Assembly: GCF_025960875.1 (NCBI RefSeq)
Contig: NZ_JAODLR010000001.1
Location: 62,001 to 126,000 of the forward strand
From: Crystallibacter permensis
Lineage (GTDB): Bacteria; Actinomycetota; Actinomycetes; Actinomycetales; Micrococcaceae
Reading direction: 5' to 3'
DNA length: 64,000 bases
Of the stretch, positions 16,399 to 25,257 are shown in pieces. Each line of letters opens with the position of its first letter. The first letter of the stretch is position 1. Both the position numbers and the translations under genes were made by a program. The notes below the pieces were generated by a model. That model did no database searches. It saw nothing but the letters and a program-made list of their open reading frames with translations, and was not told the origin of the DNA.

Positions 16399-17393
16399 CT
16401 ACTTGGCGGTGACCTCGGCCGCAACCCGACGTGCAGTCGGCATTTCCTCCGGCAGGGCGGCACCCTCAAGAACGTTCAGGTAACTTGCCGACAGGTGTCC
16501 GATATCCAAAGCCTGCACTCCGCGCGCGGCGAGCATGTCTGCCGCCACCGTCGCCGCGGGCCCCAGCGAGAGCAACGCCAGATCCAGCCCGGAGGCAACA
16601 ACCTGGTCCACCAGTCGGGGCAGATCGTCGAAGGCGTCCGTCGGCTTCGAGAAGAACTCCGTAGAACTGCGCAGCGAGCCAAACAAGGGGTCGATCAGGT
16701 CGAAGCGGGAACCTTCGCCGGTAATCACGGCTGCATCCCGGCCGGCCCAGACAGACCGCCACGCCTCCACGGCGTCCTGACCGTATTCGTCGAACATGGC
16801 AGGGCGGGTCACATGGCTGTTGCCGAAACGTTCCTGTGTTGCCACCAGCGGCCCGACGAAATGCCAGGTCTCCGCAAACACGATGGACCAGTGCAGCCCC
16901 AGGAACACCTGCGCATTCCAAGCAAAGTGTCGGGATGGGGCGACACCAGGACGCTCTTCAGCGCGGTCATCAGCTCCGGTGAGTTCTTATGGAACTTCAG
17001 CTTGTGCTCGCGGCGGTACATCAGACGGAACTCTCCGTCGCCGAACCGCGCAAAGCTCTTACGCTCGTCACGGATGACCGCCAACGTCTCCAGGTGATCC
17101 AACTGCTTGGCCTGCATCACCTCAGCAATGTCCTGGCGGATAGGCGCCATGACGGCTCCGCGGATGTTCTCCGCGATCGTACGCGTGCGCTGGGCCTCCC
17201 AGTGCAGCTTCGCGATAACCTCGTCACGCTTCTTCTCGGTCTGGACGAGCGAATTCTGGGTCTGGACGAGCGACTTCAGCAGCTTGTTCTGCTCTTCAAG
17301 GAGCTTGATCTGCCGGTTGGCGGCGTCGACCGTCTTTTTTCGATGTTGGAGTGTTCCTGCAACGATCCGCCGCAGTACATCAACTTTCGACAT
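16399..17393 (-). pseudogene. Frameshifted GT-D-fold glycosyltransferase gene
   Basis: Two overlapping frames together make one protein of about 330 residues. The first half (17393 to about 16910) has a coiled coil (QIKLLEEQNKLLKSLVQTQ, with a duplicated SLVQT) and the start of the GT-D domain, FARFGDGEFRLMYRREH. The second half (from 16908) continues it in another frame with VFLGLHWSIVFAETWHF, LLSLGPAATVAADML and DIGHLSASYL. Continuity is restored if one base is missing near 16905-16912 (atgcgcag/gtgttc). This is either a genuine inactivating deletion or an assembly error. Such proteins act in cell-wall or surface glycan synthesis. Confidence 0.75.
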
Positions 17394-17525
17394 AACGCTC
17401 CCTGCTTGTACGGCCAGCCCCGGCCGATGGTACGTATCACCGGATTTTAGCGCCAGTTGCGTCTAATCCCTGTTAGCCTCGGCGGGCCAACGCCGAATCG
17501 GCCAAAACAAGGCCGCCACTTAAAG

Positions 17526-17558
17526 AAAAAAGCCCCGCCACAGGGGCGAGGCTTTTTC
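17526..17558 (-). terminator. Strong terminator after tRNA-Ser
   Basis: A hairpin flanked by A-run and T-run on both sides (AAAAAGCC...GGCTTTTT) serves the minus strand after the tRNA and could work in both directions. Confidence 0.85.
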
Positions 17559-17565
17559 CTATCCG

Positions 17566-17650
17566 CGGAGGATGGGGGATTTGAACCCCCGAGGGCGTGA
17601 ACCCAACACGCGTTCCAGGCGTGCGCCATAGGCCGCTAGGCGAATCCTCC
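17566..17650 (-). tRNA. tRNA-Ser(GGA)
   Basis: An 85-base type II tRNA with a long variable arm. The acceptor arm GGAGGAT pairs with ATCCTCC, and the anticodon stem CACGC/GCGTG encloses the loop CTGGAAC. The anticodon GGA lies at 17614-17616 on the minus strand. The T-loop GGTTCGAATCC is standard. CCA is not encoded. Confidence 0.96.
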
Positions 17651-17861
17651 AGATGTTTTGCTCAACAAGAGCAGGTACAAGACTACCTGACCGTTTCCGA
17701 AAGTGGCGAATCGCGCGACCCACGTCACCAGGCACATCCGTTCGCTGCCGCTTTTCCTGTTTGCCGGAGCAACACCTGCGGCTATTCTCGGGCACAGTGA
17801 CGGTTCCCGCCCCTTCTCCTCCGGGACTAATCGATCGCAGCGAGTCGCCTTCGGCGACTGC

Positions 17862-18653
17862 TCAGACGGATTCCCAGATGTCGTCGCCTCGCCACAGCGC
17901 GTCGTAGCCTCCGTCGACGAAGACGACCTGTCCCGTCATACGGGCGTTCTGCGCGGAGACGAGGAAGGCATGGACTGCGCCAATATGTTCGGCCTCGGCG
18001 ACGCCGTTGTACGGGGCCGGCATAACCTGGGCTGCTAGGTTGCGCCCCTCCTCGGTGGAGAACAGGTCCTTCGTCATTCCGGTGCGCACCTGTCCCGGCC
18101 CGACGCCGTTGAGACCGATGCCGGCACCCGCGTACGCGTCGGTCGGCGCCATGCGGCGGATCCACCGGGACATCGCCCGCTTTGAGCTCGAATAGTTCGC
18201 GTAACCGACCTCAGGGCCCTGCTCGGCCAGCTCGCGCCCCGCGTGCCAACGCGGCATCGGCGTCGCCAGCGAGCAGCAGGTCGACGAGCTGCGGATCGTT
18301 CCCTTGCAGGGTCGCAGCCGAGCTCGTCACGCTCACGCGCGGCGCGTCCGACTTCGCCAGCAGAGCCGGAGGGACTCGATAAGCCGGACCGTGCCGAGGA
18401 AGTTGATTTTCGGTGACAGCTCGGTGGGAGCCGAGACACCCGCATTCGCGACCAGTCCATCGATGACGCCACCGGCCTTCTCGGCGACTGCGTTCGCTAT
18501 CTGCGCGATCGAATCGGGGTCGCCCAGGTCGCCCGTGATGTCCCCTTCCTTGAGGTCGATGCGGAGGACAGTGTCCCCGCCGTCCTCGAGGATCTGCGAG
18601 GTCGCCTTACCGATTCCTGATGCCGCGCCGGTGACGACAATTGTGCGTGCCAT
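17862..18653 (-). pseudogene. SDR-family dehydrogenase gene with two compensating frameshifts
   Basis: A short-chain dehydrogenase of about 263 residues (3-alpha-hydroxysteroid-dehydrogenase-like) broken into three frames. The first has the NAD(P) motif TGAASGIG and LVANAG. The middle part, readable only in a second frame from about 18380 to about 18240, has the catalytic-Ser segment VSVTSSAATLQGNDPQLVD. The last part, back in the first frame, has the YSSSK catalytic motif, NGVGPGQVRT and VFVDGG. One base appears lost near 18378 and one gained near 18240, restoring the frame. As written, no active enzyme would be made. Sequencing error is the main alternative. Confidence 0.8.
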
Positions 18654-18686
18654 AGTGCCTTCCTGAGCAAGACTGGTCGTGTCTCA

Positions 18687-18715
18687 TGACAAGCGCGTTG
18701 CTGCGCTGCTTGTCA
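18687..18715. promoter_or_regulatory. Inverted repeat upstream of the SDR gene
   Basis: TGACAAGC (18687-18694) and GCTTGTCA (18708-18715) are exact complements 34 bases ahead of the SDR start. This position suits a repressor operator. Confidence 0.4.
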
Positions 18716-18958
18716 CTTTAGCCCCGCCGGACGAAGTCCTTGCTGGTTAGTCTCAGTCGCAAGGACCTGAATCCGCGCTTCCGGAAACGTCTGTCCTTAG
18801 AGCTTGCCGAGTCGAAGAGGCTCCGTCTGCTCGATTGCCACGATCAGAACCGCTTCGTCCCCCGCGGGGACGCCTCGACGCCCCTCCGCCAAGGGCTGTC
18901 AACCCCTCCGCGATGGGCCGATTTTCAGCCACCCGGACATCTCGGGTAGACTATTGGA
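18716..18958. other. Intergenic stretch without a recognisable gene
   Basis: No frame here resembles a known protein or has a convincing ribosome site. It contains the ffs promoter at its right end, with a possible -10 TAGACT at 18947-18952. Confidence 0.5.
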
Positions 18959-18959
18959 C

Positions 18960-19047
18960 GGCCCCTCATGTGGTGTCATCCTGTGAACTCCCCCAGGACC
19001 GGAAGGTAGCAAGGGTAAGCGGGCTCTGGCAGGTGCATGAGGGGTCT
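18960..19047 (+). ncRNA. ffs: Signal recognition particle 4.5S RNA
   Basis: The central conserved core GGACCGGAAGGTAGCAAGGG followed by GGGCTCTGG is the SRP54(Ffh)-binding helix 8. The flanks GCCCCTCATG and CATGAGGGGTC pair to close a long hairpin. A TTTT run follows. Its position just upstream of dnaX is common in actinobacteria. Confidence 0.93.
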
Positions 19048-19115
19048 TTTACGTCTATCCCCAGCGCCGGGATGCCTGATGCAAAGTACGAGCCGCAACC
19101 GATAGGGTTCTTATC

Positions 19116-22100
19116 GTGAGTACAGCCCTCTACCGTCGTTACCGCCCCGATTCCTTCGCGGACGTTATTGGGCAGGAACATGTCACAAATCCGCTGATGG
19201 CCGCTCTGCAGAAGAACCGCGTCAACCACGCCTACCTGTTCTCCGGCCCACGCGGCTGCGGCAAGACCACCTCGGCCAGGATCCTGGCCCGTTGCCTCAA
19301 CTGCGCCCAAGGCCCGACGCCGACCCCTTGCGGACAATGCGATTCCTGCGTTGAGCTCGGCCGCGGCGGCCCGGGCAGCCTGGACGTCATCGAGATCGAC
19401 GCCGCCAGCCACGGTGGTGTGGACGACGCCCGCGATCTGCGCGAACGCGCCACCTTCGCCCCGGTGCGGGACCGCTACAAAATCTTCATCATCGACGAGG
19501 CCCACATGGTCACGTCGGCCGGCTTCAACGCGCTGCTGAAGATCGTGGAAGAGCCGCCGGAACACATCAAGTTCATCTTCGCCACCACCGAGCCGGACAA
19601 GGTCATCGGCACCATCCGCTCGCGCACGCACCACTACCCGTTCCGGCTGGTGCCGCCGGAGCCGCTGATGCAGTACCTGGAGCTGCTGTGCAACCAGGAA
19701 AACGTGCCGGTGGCCCCGGGCGTGCTCTCGCTCGTCGTCCGTGCCGGCGGCGGCTCCGTGCGTGATTCGCTCTCCGTGCTGGACCAGCTCATGGCCGGCG
19801 CCGGGCCCGAAGGGCTGGACTACGAACTGGCCGTCTCCCTGCTCGGCTACACCCATGCCTCGCTGCTGGACGACGTCGTCGATGCCTTCGCCGCGCAGGA
19901 CGCCTCCACCGTATTCAACGCCGTGGACCGCGTGGTGCAGACCGGCCATGACCCGCGCCGCTTCGTCGAAGACCTGCTCGAGCGCTTCCGCGACCTGATC
20001 ATCGTCAAGGCCATGCCGGAGAGCGCCCACGCCATTCTCCGCGGTGTCCCCGAAGACCAGATCGCGCGGATGCAGACCCAGGCCAACCAGCTCGGCTCCT
20101 CCGAACTCTCCCGCGCCGCGGACATCACCAACCAGGCACTCACCGAAATGACAGGCGCCACCTCGCCGCGCCTGCATCTGGAACTGCTCTGTGCCCGCAT
20201 CCTGCTCCCCGTCGCCGACCAGGCGGAACGAGGCGTCGCCGCCCGTGTGGACCGGATCGAACGCCGGCTCGCGTATGCCGGGGAGCTTCCCGCCGGAGCG
20301 CCCAACCACGCTCCACCCGCCACCGAAACCAATTACGACGCCGGGTCCGCACCTTCCGTACCAAGTGCTGAAGGCGCCGGCGGGGCAGCCAAAGTGCGGG
20401 AGGCGCTGCGCGCCGCGCGCACCCAAGCAGCACCGACAGCAGAAACGCAGCCATCGCCGCAGAACGTCCCGGCCCCCGTCGAGCCCGCGCCACAGTACGC
20501 TCCCGCTCCCACCCAGCCCTCGCAGGAACCGCAACCGCAGCCGGCTGCCGAGACTGTGCCAACGGGTTCTCAGGCCCAGCCCGCCCAGGCTGAGCCCCAG
20601 GCTCGGCCTGCCCAGGCAGAACCGGCGGCTGGCTCCGGTCAGCCGGCGCCTGCTCCTGCAACCTCCGCAGCCCCTGCCGCACCGCAGGCGGAAGAACCTC
20701 CTGCCTCGCGTGATTGGGGCGGTACCTGGGGCGCGGTTCCCGAGCCCGAACCGGCGAAGCCCGCCACCCCCGGGCCTGAAGTTCCTGCGGAACAGGCAGC
20801 ACCAGGCCAACAAGCACCGGCACCGGCACAGCAGCGTGCACCGGGCCAACCGGCTGCACCCGCGGCAGCACAAGCAGGCCCCGCTTCCCCTGCGCAGTCA
20901 GGCCCGCGATCCACAACGCAGCCGGGCGCCCCAACAAGCCACCAAGCTCCGCCGTCGGCGCAATCGGTCCCCCTCGCCGCGCCATCCCAACAGCGCCCTG
21001 CCGCGTCTGGTGCCACCGGTTCGGTGGAGATGTTCCGCCGCGCGTGGCCGGAAATCATGGATGTCCTGAAAACCGAGAAGAAGTTCCTCTGGATGACAGT
21101 CGAACCACACACCTCGCTTGCCGGCTTCGACGGCCGGACGCTGACAGTGGCCTTCTCGAACTCCGGTGCGATGAATGCGTTCAACAGCAAGCAGGAGAAC
21201 GCAGGAATCCTCAGACAATGCATCTTCAAGGTGCTCGGCGTCGACTGCGCAGTCGATGTTACGGCCGGAGGCTCTGCCCGGGCAGCGGGTGAACCCGCCC
21301 CAAAAGTACCTACTAGCTGGCAGCCGCCGGCAGACGGTGCGGCACCACGGACTATGAACGCGCCCGCACCGGCCACGCCCACCGCCAGCTCCCCTGCGGC
21401 GCCTGCGGCTGAGCCTGCCCAAAATCGTCAGCCTGTTCCCGCGCAGGATGCCGGCAATGTCTGGGGACCGGTGGCTCCTGTCCCGGGCGCCAACTCGGGA
21501 TCCGCGGGTGTTCAATCAGCAGGCGCTGCTACTGCAACCACCACGCTCCCCGCCCGGACTCCGTCGGCGGTCAGCGAACCTTCTGCACAGAGCGCGCCCT
21601 CCACCAGCAGCATGGCGTCTGGACAAAGCGCACCATCCGCGGGCAGTGTTCCATCGGGAGCCAGCGCAACATCCGCTCTAAGCACACCGTCTGCCGCCAG
21701 CACTCCGTCAGGCACCAGTGCCGTGTCAGCGCAAAGCGCACCTTCAGCCCAGAGCAGCCCATCGGCTGCCAGCAGCGTCTCCGCGCAGAGCGCACCGTCC
21801 GCGGCAAGCGCACCCTCCGCCGTGGCGCCCCGTCCGGTAGCAGCGGAACCGGTCACCGTACCCCCGCCGGCGCCAGGGGAACGGCCGGTGTTCGGCCACC
21901 TCGCCCAAGGACAACCGGCAGCCGCCAGGCCAACCGTGTGGGAACCGCCTCAGGCTTCCGGTGAAGCGTCTGCGCCGCAAGCTCCCGCGCAAAACGGACA
22001 GCGTCCTGCGACCAGTCGGCCGCGGCCTGAAACGCTTATTGCGCCGAATGTGCCAAATGTGCCGAAGTCTCCCTACGACGACATTCCCTTCTCGGATGAG

Positions 22101-22580
22101 GAACCGCCGTCCGAAGAATGGGACGCCAGCCCGGACTTCGAGCCAAGGCGGCCCCACGTCCCGTCACCGGCATCACCGCCAGCTCCGGCCCAAGCCTCCC
22201 CGCAGGCGCCAGCAACATCCCAAGCCCCGGCGTCGGCGCCTGCGCCTACTCCTGCTCCAGCTCCAGCTCCTGCTCCTGCTCCAGCTTCGGCCCAGACTCC
22301 TGACGCGGCAGCTGCACCGGATCCCAATAAACCCATGAGCCGCTACCAGCGGTTGCTGAACCAGGCCAGGGCTGCCGAGGCGCAAAGCCGGCCTGCCGGC
22401 GCTCCCGCTGGGCCTGGCTTCGGCAGCAAGGGCGGCAGTGGCCTAAACTTGAGGCACGTCGAGGACATCCCCAGTGAAGATGACTTAGCCATCGAAGACT
22501 CGGGCTTGGTAGGCCGCGCCGCCATTGAACGGATTTTGGGCGGCCGGCTGATTGAGGAACAGAGCCTCGACGGTTCCTAA
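19116..22580 (+). CDS. dnaX: DNA polymerase III subunits gamma/tau
   Basis: The ATPase of the clamp loader, which opens and loads the sliding clamp during replication. The N-terminal domain shows RRYRPDSFADVIGQEH, Walker A SGPRGCGKTTSA, a Cys4 zinc module (CLNC...CGQCDSC), Walker B FIIDEAHM and the sensor TTEPDKV. Residues after about 400 form an Ala/Pro/Gln linker, a domain III-type block (RRAWPEIMDVLKTEKKFLWM, about 640-720), then a Ser-Ala-Pro repeat array and a conserved C-terminus. At 1154 residues it is about twice the length of the mycobacterial protein. The start is GTG. recR follows 23 bases later. Confidence 0.97.
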   Translation: MSTALYRRYRPDSFADVIGQEHVTNPLMAALQKNRVNHAYLFSGPRGCGKTTSARILARCLNCAQGPTPTPCGQCDSCVELGRGGPGSLDVIEIDAASHGGVDDARDLRERATFAPVRDRYKIFIIDEAHMVTSAGFNALLKIVEEPPEHIKFIFATTEPDKVIGTIRSRTHHYPFRLVPPEPLMQYLELLCNQENVPVAPGVLSLVVRAGGGSVRDSLSVLDQLMAGAGPEGLDYELAVSLLGYTHASLLDDVVDAFAAQDASTVFNAVDRVVQTGHDPRRFVEDLLERFRDLIIVKAMPESAHAILRGVPEDQIARMQTQANQLGSSELSRAADITNQALTEMTGATSPRLHLELLCARILLPVADQAERGVAARVDRIERRLAYAGELPAGAPNHAPPATETNYDAGSAPSVPSAEGAGGAAKVREALRAARTQAAPTAETQPSPQNVPAPVEPAPQYAPAPTQPSQEPQPQPAAETVPTGSQAQPAQAEPQARPAQAEPAAGSGQPAPAPATSAAPAAPQAEEPPASRDWGGTWGAVPEPEPAKPATPGPEVPAEQAAPGQQAPAPAQQRAPGQPAAPAAAQAGPASPAQSGPRSTTQPGAPTSHQAPPSAQSVPLAAPSQQRPAASGATGSVEMFRRAWPEIMDVLKTEKKFLWMTVEPHTSLAGFDGRTLTVAFSNSGAMNAFNSKQENAGILRQCIFKVLGVDCAVDVTAGGSARAAGEPAPKVPTSWQPPADGAAPRTMNAPAPATPTASSPAAPAAEPAQNRQPVPAQDAGNVWGPVAPVPGANSGSAGVQSAGAATATTTLPARTPSAVSEPSAQSAPSTSSMASGQSAPSAGSVPSGASATSALSTPSAASTPSGTSAVSAQSAPSAQSSPSAASSVSAQSAPSAASAPSAVAPRPVAAEPVTVPPPAPGERPVFGHLAQGQPAAARPTVWEPPQASGEASAPQAPAQNGQRPATSRPRPETLIAPNVPNVPKSPYDDIPFSDEEPPSEEWDASPDFEPRRPHVPSPASPPAPAQASPQAPATSQAPASAPAPTPAPAPAPAPAPASAQTPDAAAAPDPNKPMSRYQRLLNQARAAEAQSRPAGAPAGPGFGSKGGSGLNLRHVEDIPSEDDLAIEDSGLVGRAAIERILGGRLIEEQSLDGS
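21590..21830 (+). repeat. Degenerate Ser-Ala-Pro coding repeat inside dnaX
   Basis: About 240 bases encode repeated SAPSAxS, SGxSA and SVPSG units with a recurring AGCGCACC(A/T)TC core. Unit length varies (15-21 bases). Confidence 0.7.
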
Positions 22581-22603
22581 AACTGTTTGGAGATTGAGGT
22601 TCA

Positions 22604-23200
22604 GTGTACGAAGGTGCCGTCCAGGAGCTAATCGACGAGCTTGGCCGGCTTCCCGGTATCGGACCGAAGTCCGCCCAGCGCATCGCTTTCTACATCCTTG
22701 AAGCCGAACCGGCCGACATGAAGCAACTGGTGCAGGCCATCACCAATGTCAAGGAGCGGGTGAAGTTCTGTTCGATCTGCGGCAACGTCTCCGAGCAGGA
22801 AACCTGCAACATCTGCCGTGATCCCCGGCGGGATCCCACTGTGATCTGCGTGGTGGAGGAGTCGAAGGACGTCATGGCCGTTGAGCGCACCCGGTCCTTC
22901 CGGGGCCGCTACCATGTGCTCGGCGGCGCCATCAATCCGATCGGCGGCGTCGGTCCCGATCAGCTGCGGATGCGGGAACTGCTGACCCGGCTCGCCGATG
23001 GCCAGGTCCAGGAGATCATCATCGCCACGGACCCCAATCTGGAGGGCGAGGCGACTGCGACCTACGTGGGACGGCTGCTCAAGGACTTCGGCATAAAGGT
23101 CACCCGGCTGGCTTCGGGCCTGCCAGTCGGAGGCGACCTGGAATACGCCGACGAAGTGACGCTAGGCCGGGCCTTCGAAGGCCGGCGCCAGGTCAGCTAG
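22604..23200 (+). CDS. recR: Recombination protein RecR
   Basis: A 198-residue recombination mediator that with RecO/RecF loads RecA at gaps. Visible parts are the HhH motif [17 protein letters not shown], the zinc finger [16 protein letters not shown], and the Toprim domain with [12 protein letters not shown] and [15 protein letters not shown]. It starts at GTG 22604 after dnaX, the standard dnaX-recR pairing, and ends seven bases from a convergent gene. Confidence 0.97.
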   Translation: MYEGAVQELIDELGRLPGIGPKSAQRIAFYILEAEPADMKQLVQAITNVKERVKFCSICGNVSEQETCNICRDPRRDPTVICVVEESKDVMAVERTRSFRGRYHVLGGAINPIGGVGPDQLRMRELLTRLADGQVQEIIIATDPNLEGEATATYVGRLLKDFGIKVTRLASGLPVGGDLEYADEVTLGRAFEGRRQVS

Positions 23201-23207
23201 CTGGAGT

Positions 23208-23987
23208 TTAGGAAAGCTCCGTAAGCGGCTGGGTGATCGGCCCCAATGCGTAGGCTCCCGCGGGCGTGGGCTCTTCGGTGACCGTTTCCACGTGAACGCC
23301 GCGCTCTTCGAGTACGCCCGTCAGCCGGTCTACCGCCTCGACCATATGATCCCTGATGGCATCGGCCGCTGCCTCGGCATCCCAGTCCTGCAGCGCGGCC
23401 ATGATGCCGTGGTGCGATTGGGTGATGTCCTTCCGCACGACATAGCCGCGCTTGCTGCTGAAGCTCGCGAGCCGGGTCTCCACGACTAGCGTTGACATGT
23501 AACGGCTCAGATGTGCATTGTCCGCAGCATCGACCAGGGCGAAGTGGAAATCCAGGTCCGCGTCACCGATGGCACGGGCATCGTTACCCTCGGCCGTCCG
23601 CAACAGGTGGTCGAAAGCGCTCTGAACCTTGGCGACAGCGGCGCCGTCGTGCTTATCGATGATCATCCGGGCAGCGTGGGTCTCCACCGCGACCCGGGCC
23701 TCGAACAGGTCATCCAGCCGGTCTTCGCCGACCACGGCCACCCGCATCCCCTGCCCCGGTTTGGCCGTCAGCAGCCCTTCCTGAACCAAACGCTGGGCGG
23801 CTTCGCGCAAGGGGCTGCGGCTCACGCCGAGTTGCCGGGCGATTTCCACTTCGCGCAGCGGTGAACGTACGGCCAGCGCACCGGAATAGATGGCGTTGCG
23901 CAGTTCCGTAGCGATCAGGTCCACGGTCGAGGGACGATGCACTCTCAGGACGGCCGGCGCGTTGCGGTGTGCAGAGGGATGGGGCAT
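23208..23987 (-). CDS. GntR-family regulator, FadR/FCD type
   Basis: A 259-residue repressor. The N-terminal winged helix covers IATELRNAIYSGALA to REVEIARQLGVSRSPLREAAQRLVQEGLL. The FCD ligand domain has LFEARVAVETHAARM, LDFHFALVDAADN and the late DIRDH-like helix AIRDHMVEAVDRL, with the Asp/His residues that hold a metal in this family. ATG 23987 has AAGGAC six bases upstream. It is divergent from the ehu-like transporter and probably represses it in response to an effector related to the substrate. Confidence 0.87.
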   Translation of the reverse strand: MPHPSAHRNAPAVLRVHRPSTVDLIATELRNAIYSGALAVRSPLREVEIARQLGVSRSPLREAAQRLVQEGLLTAKPGQGMRVAVVGEDRLDDLFEARVAVETHAARMIIDKHDGAAVAKVQSAFDHLLRTAEGNDARAIGDADLDFHFALVDAADNAHLSRYMSTLVVETRLASFSSKRGYVVRKDITQSHHGIMAALQDWDAEAAADAIRDHMVEAVDRLTGVLEERGVHVETVTEEPTPAGAYALGPITQPLTELS

Positions 23988-24315
23988 CTGGGTCCTTACG
24001 TGTCTTGCGTTTGGCACCCGGATTACTCCTGCATGGTGCACAGGTTGGGGACGAATCCGCATCGTGGCCAAATCGTAATCAGTATAAGTGTGAGGGCCGA
24101 CATCCGCGGAAGTACGCGGAATTTAGCCCTAAACCGGGAAGGAACACCCCGGGTCGCACTACTGTCGACAATCATACATGCAGACTTGCAGATTGTATGT
24201 GGTGGCGAAAATTACTAGCGTGGACCTCAGTCATCCCAAATTCGGGTCGGGTCGGCTGGGGTGCGCATGTGCGTAGACCGGGTGGCTTCGCCCATTTCAC
24301 GACCGAAAGAGGAAC
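23988..24315. promoter_or_regulatory. Divergent GntR/ehu promoter region with inverted repeat
   Basis: The 328-base gap carries CATACA (24173-24178) and TGTATG (24194-24199), exact complements 15 bases apart, overlapping a TTGCAG that could be the -35 of the transporter operon. This is the best candidate GntR site. The part nearer the regulator shows nothing clear. Confidence 0.45.
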
Positions 24316-25248
24316 ATGATGAACGCTCGTACCACTAAGTCCCGGGCGGCACTGGCCGCGGGAAGCGTGCTGGCCTTGGTACTGATGGCCGGCTGCGGCG
24401 ACGGACAGATCGAGCAGGGCGGCGGAGAAGAGGGCGCGAGCCCGGCGGCCGGCGGCACCCTGGCGGAAATCCAGGAATCGGGCACCGTCACCGTTGGCAT
24501 CGCGGGCGAGGCCCCGTATTCCTTCCAGGAAGGTGGCGAGGCCACCGGTGCCACCATTGCCATGCACGAGAAAATCTTCAGCGGGCTCGGCGTCGAGAAC
24601 GTTGAAGCGAAGCTGGTGGATTGGGACGCACTGATCCCGGGTCTGAATGCAGGCCGGTTCGACGTGGTCAGTGCCGGCATGTCCATCCTGCCGGAGCGCT
24701 GCGAGCAGGCGGCCTTCAGCGACCCGGAAATCATGTACACCACCGCGTTGATGGTTCAGGAGGGCAACCCGAAGAACCTGACGGACCTGGATTCGATCGT
24801 GGCTGCTGAAGAAGGCGGCGAGGACATCAAGCTGGCCGTTCTCTCCGGCGGTATCGAAGCCGGCTACGCCGACAAACTGGGCCTGGATCCCCAGTCCGTC
24901 GGCAATGCCCAGGACGGCATGGACACCGTCGCGGCAGGGCGCGCTGACGCCTTCGCCATGACGGCCATCTCCCTGAACTGGCTGGCCGAGAAGAATCCGG
25001 ACGCCGGCGTCGAGGTTACGGAACCCTTTGTCCAGGTCATCGACGGCGTAGAGCAAATCGGTGCCGGCGCCACGGTCTTCCGCCAGGGCGACACGGAACT
25101 GTTGGAGGCCTACAACTCCGAGCTGGCCAAGATCACCGAGTCAGAAGAGACCTACGTGGACGTAGTGGGCGACTTCGGCTTCACCGCCGAGAACCTCCCG
25201 CCCAAGGACCTGACGACCGAGCAGCTCTGCTCCGGAGATTTGGGCTAG
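24316..25248 (+). CDS. ehuB: ABC transporter substrate-binding lipoprotein, ectoine/amino-acid type
   Basis: A 310-residue periplasmic-binding-fold lipoprotein. The signal peptide ends in the lipobox LMAGC (Cys near residue 28). Mature features are SGTVTVGIAGEAPYSF, LIPGLNAGRFDVVSAGMSI and GRADAFAMTAISL, characteristic of the polar-amino-acid family and closest in style to EhuB, the ectoine/hydroxyectoine binder. The gene order B-C-D-A also matches ehu. Ectoine is therefore likely, but no ectoine catabolic genes are seen here, so another polar amino acid cannot be excluded. Confidence 0.8.
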   Translation: MMNARTTKSRAALAAGSVLALVLMAGCGDGQIEQGGGEEGASPAAGGTLAEIQESGTVTVGIAGEAPYSFQEGGEATGATIAMHEKIFSGLGVENVEAKLVDWDALIPGLNAGRFDVVSAGMSILPERCEQAAFSDPEIMYTTALMVQEGNPKNLTDLDSIVAAEEGGEDIKLAVLSGGIEAGYADKLGLDPQSVGNAQDGMDTVAAGRADAFAMTAISLNWLAEKNPDAGVEVTEPFVQVIDGVEQIGAGATVFRQGDTELLEAYNSELAKITESEETYVDVVGDFGFTAENLPPKDLTTEQLCSGDLG

Positions 25249-25257
25249 TCCACCTTT

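Noticed and set aside
17221-17290. A 21-base tandem duplication as a possible mobile or phase-variable repeat
   Set aside because: It encodes the repeated SLVQT coiled-coil unit and is not located at the frameshift.
18740-18949. A 69-codon plus-strand frame before ffs
   Set aside because: No ribosome site, no family, and it runs into the ffs promoter.
18966-20873. A 635-codon open frame antisense to dnaX
   Set aside because: It is Arg/Gly/Cys-rich and mirrors the high-GC coding bias of dnaX; no family resemblance or ribosome site.
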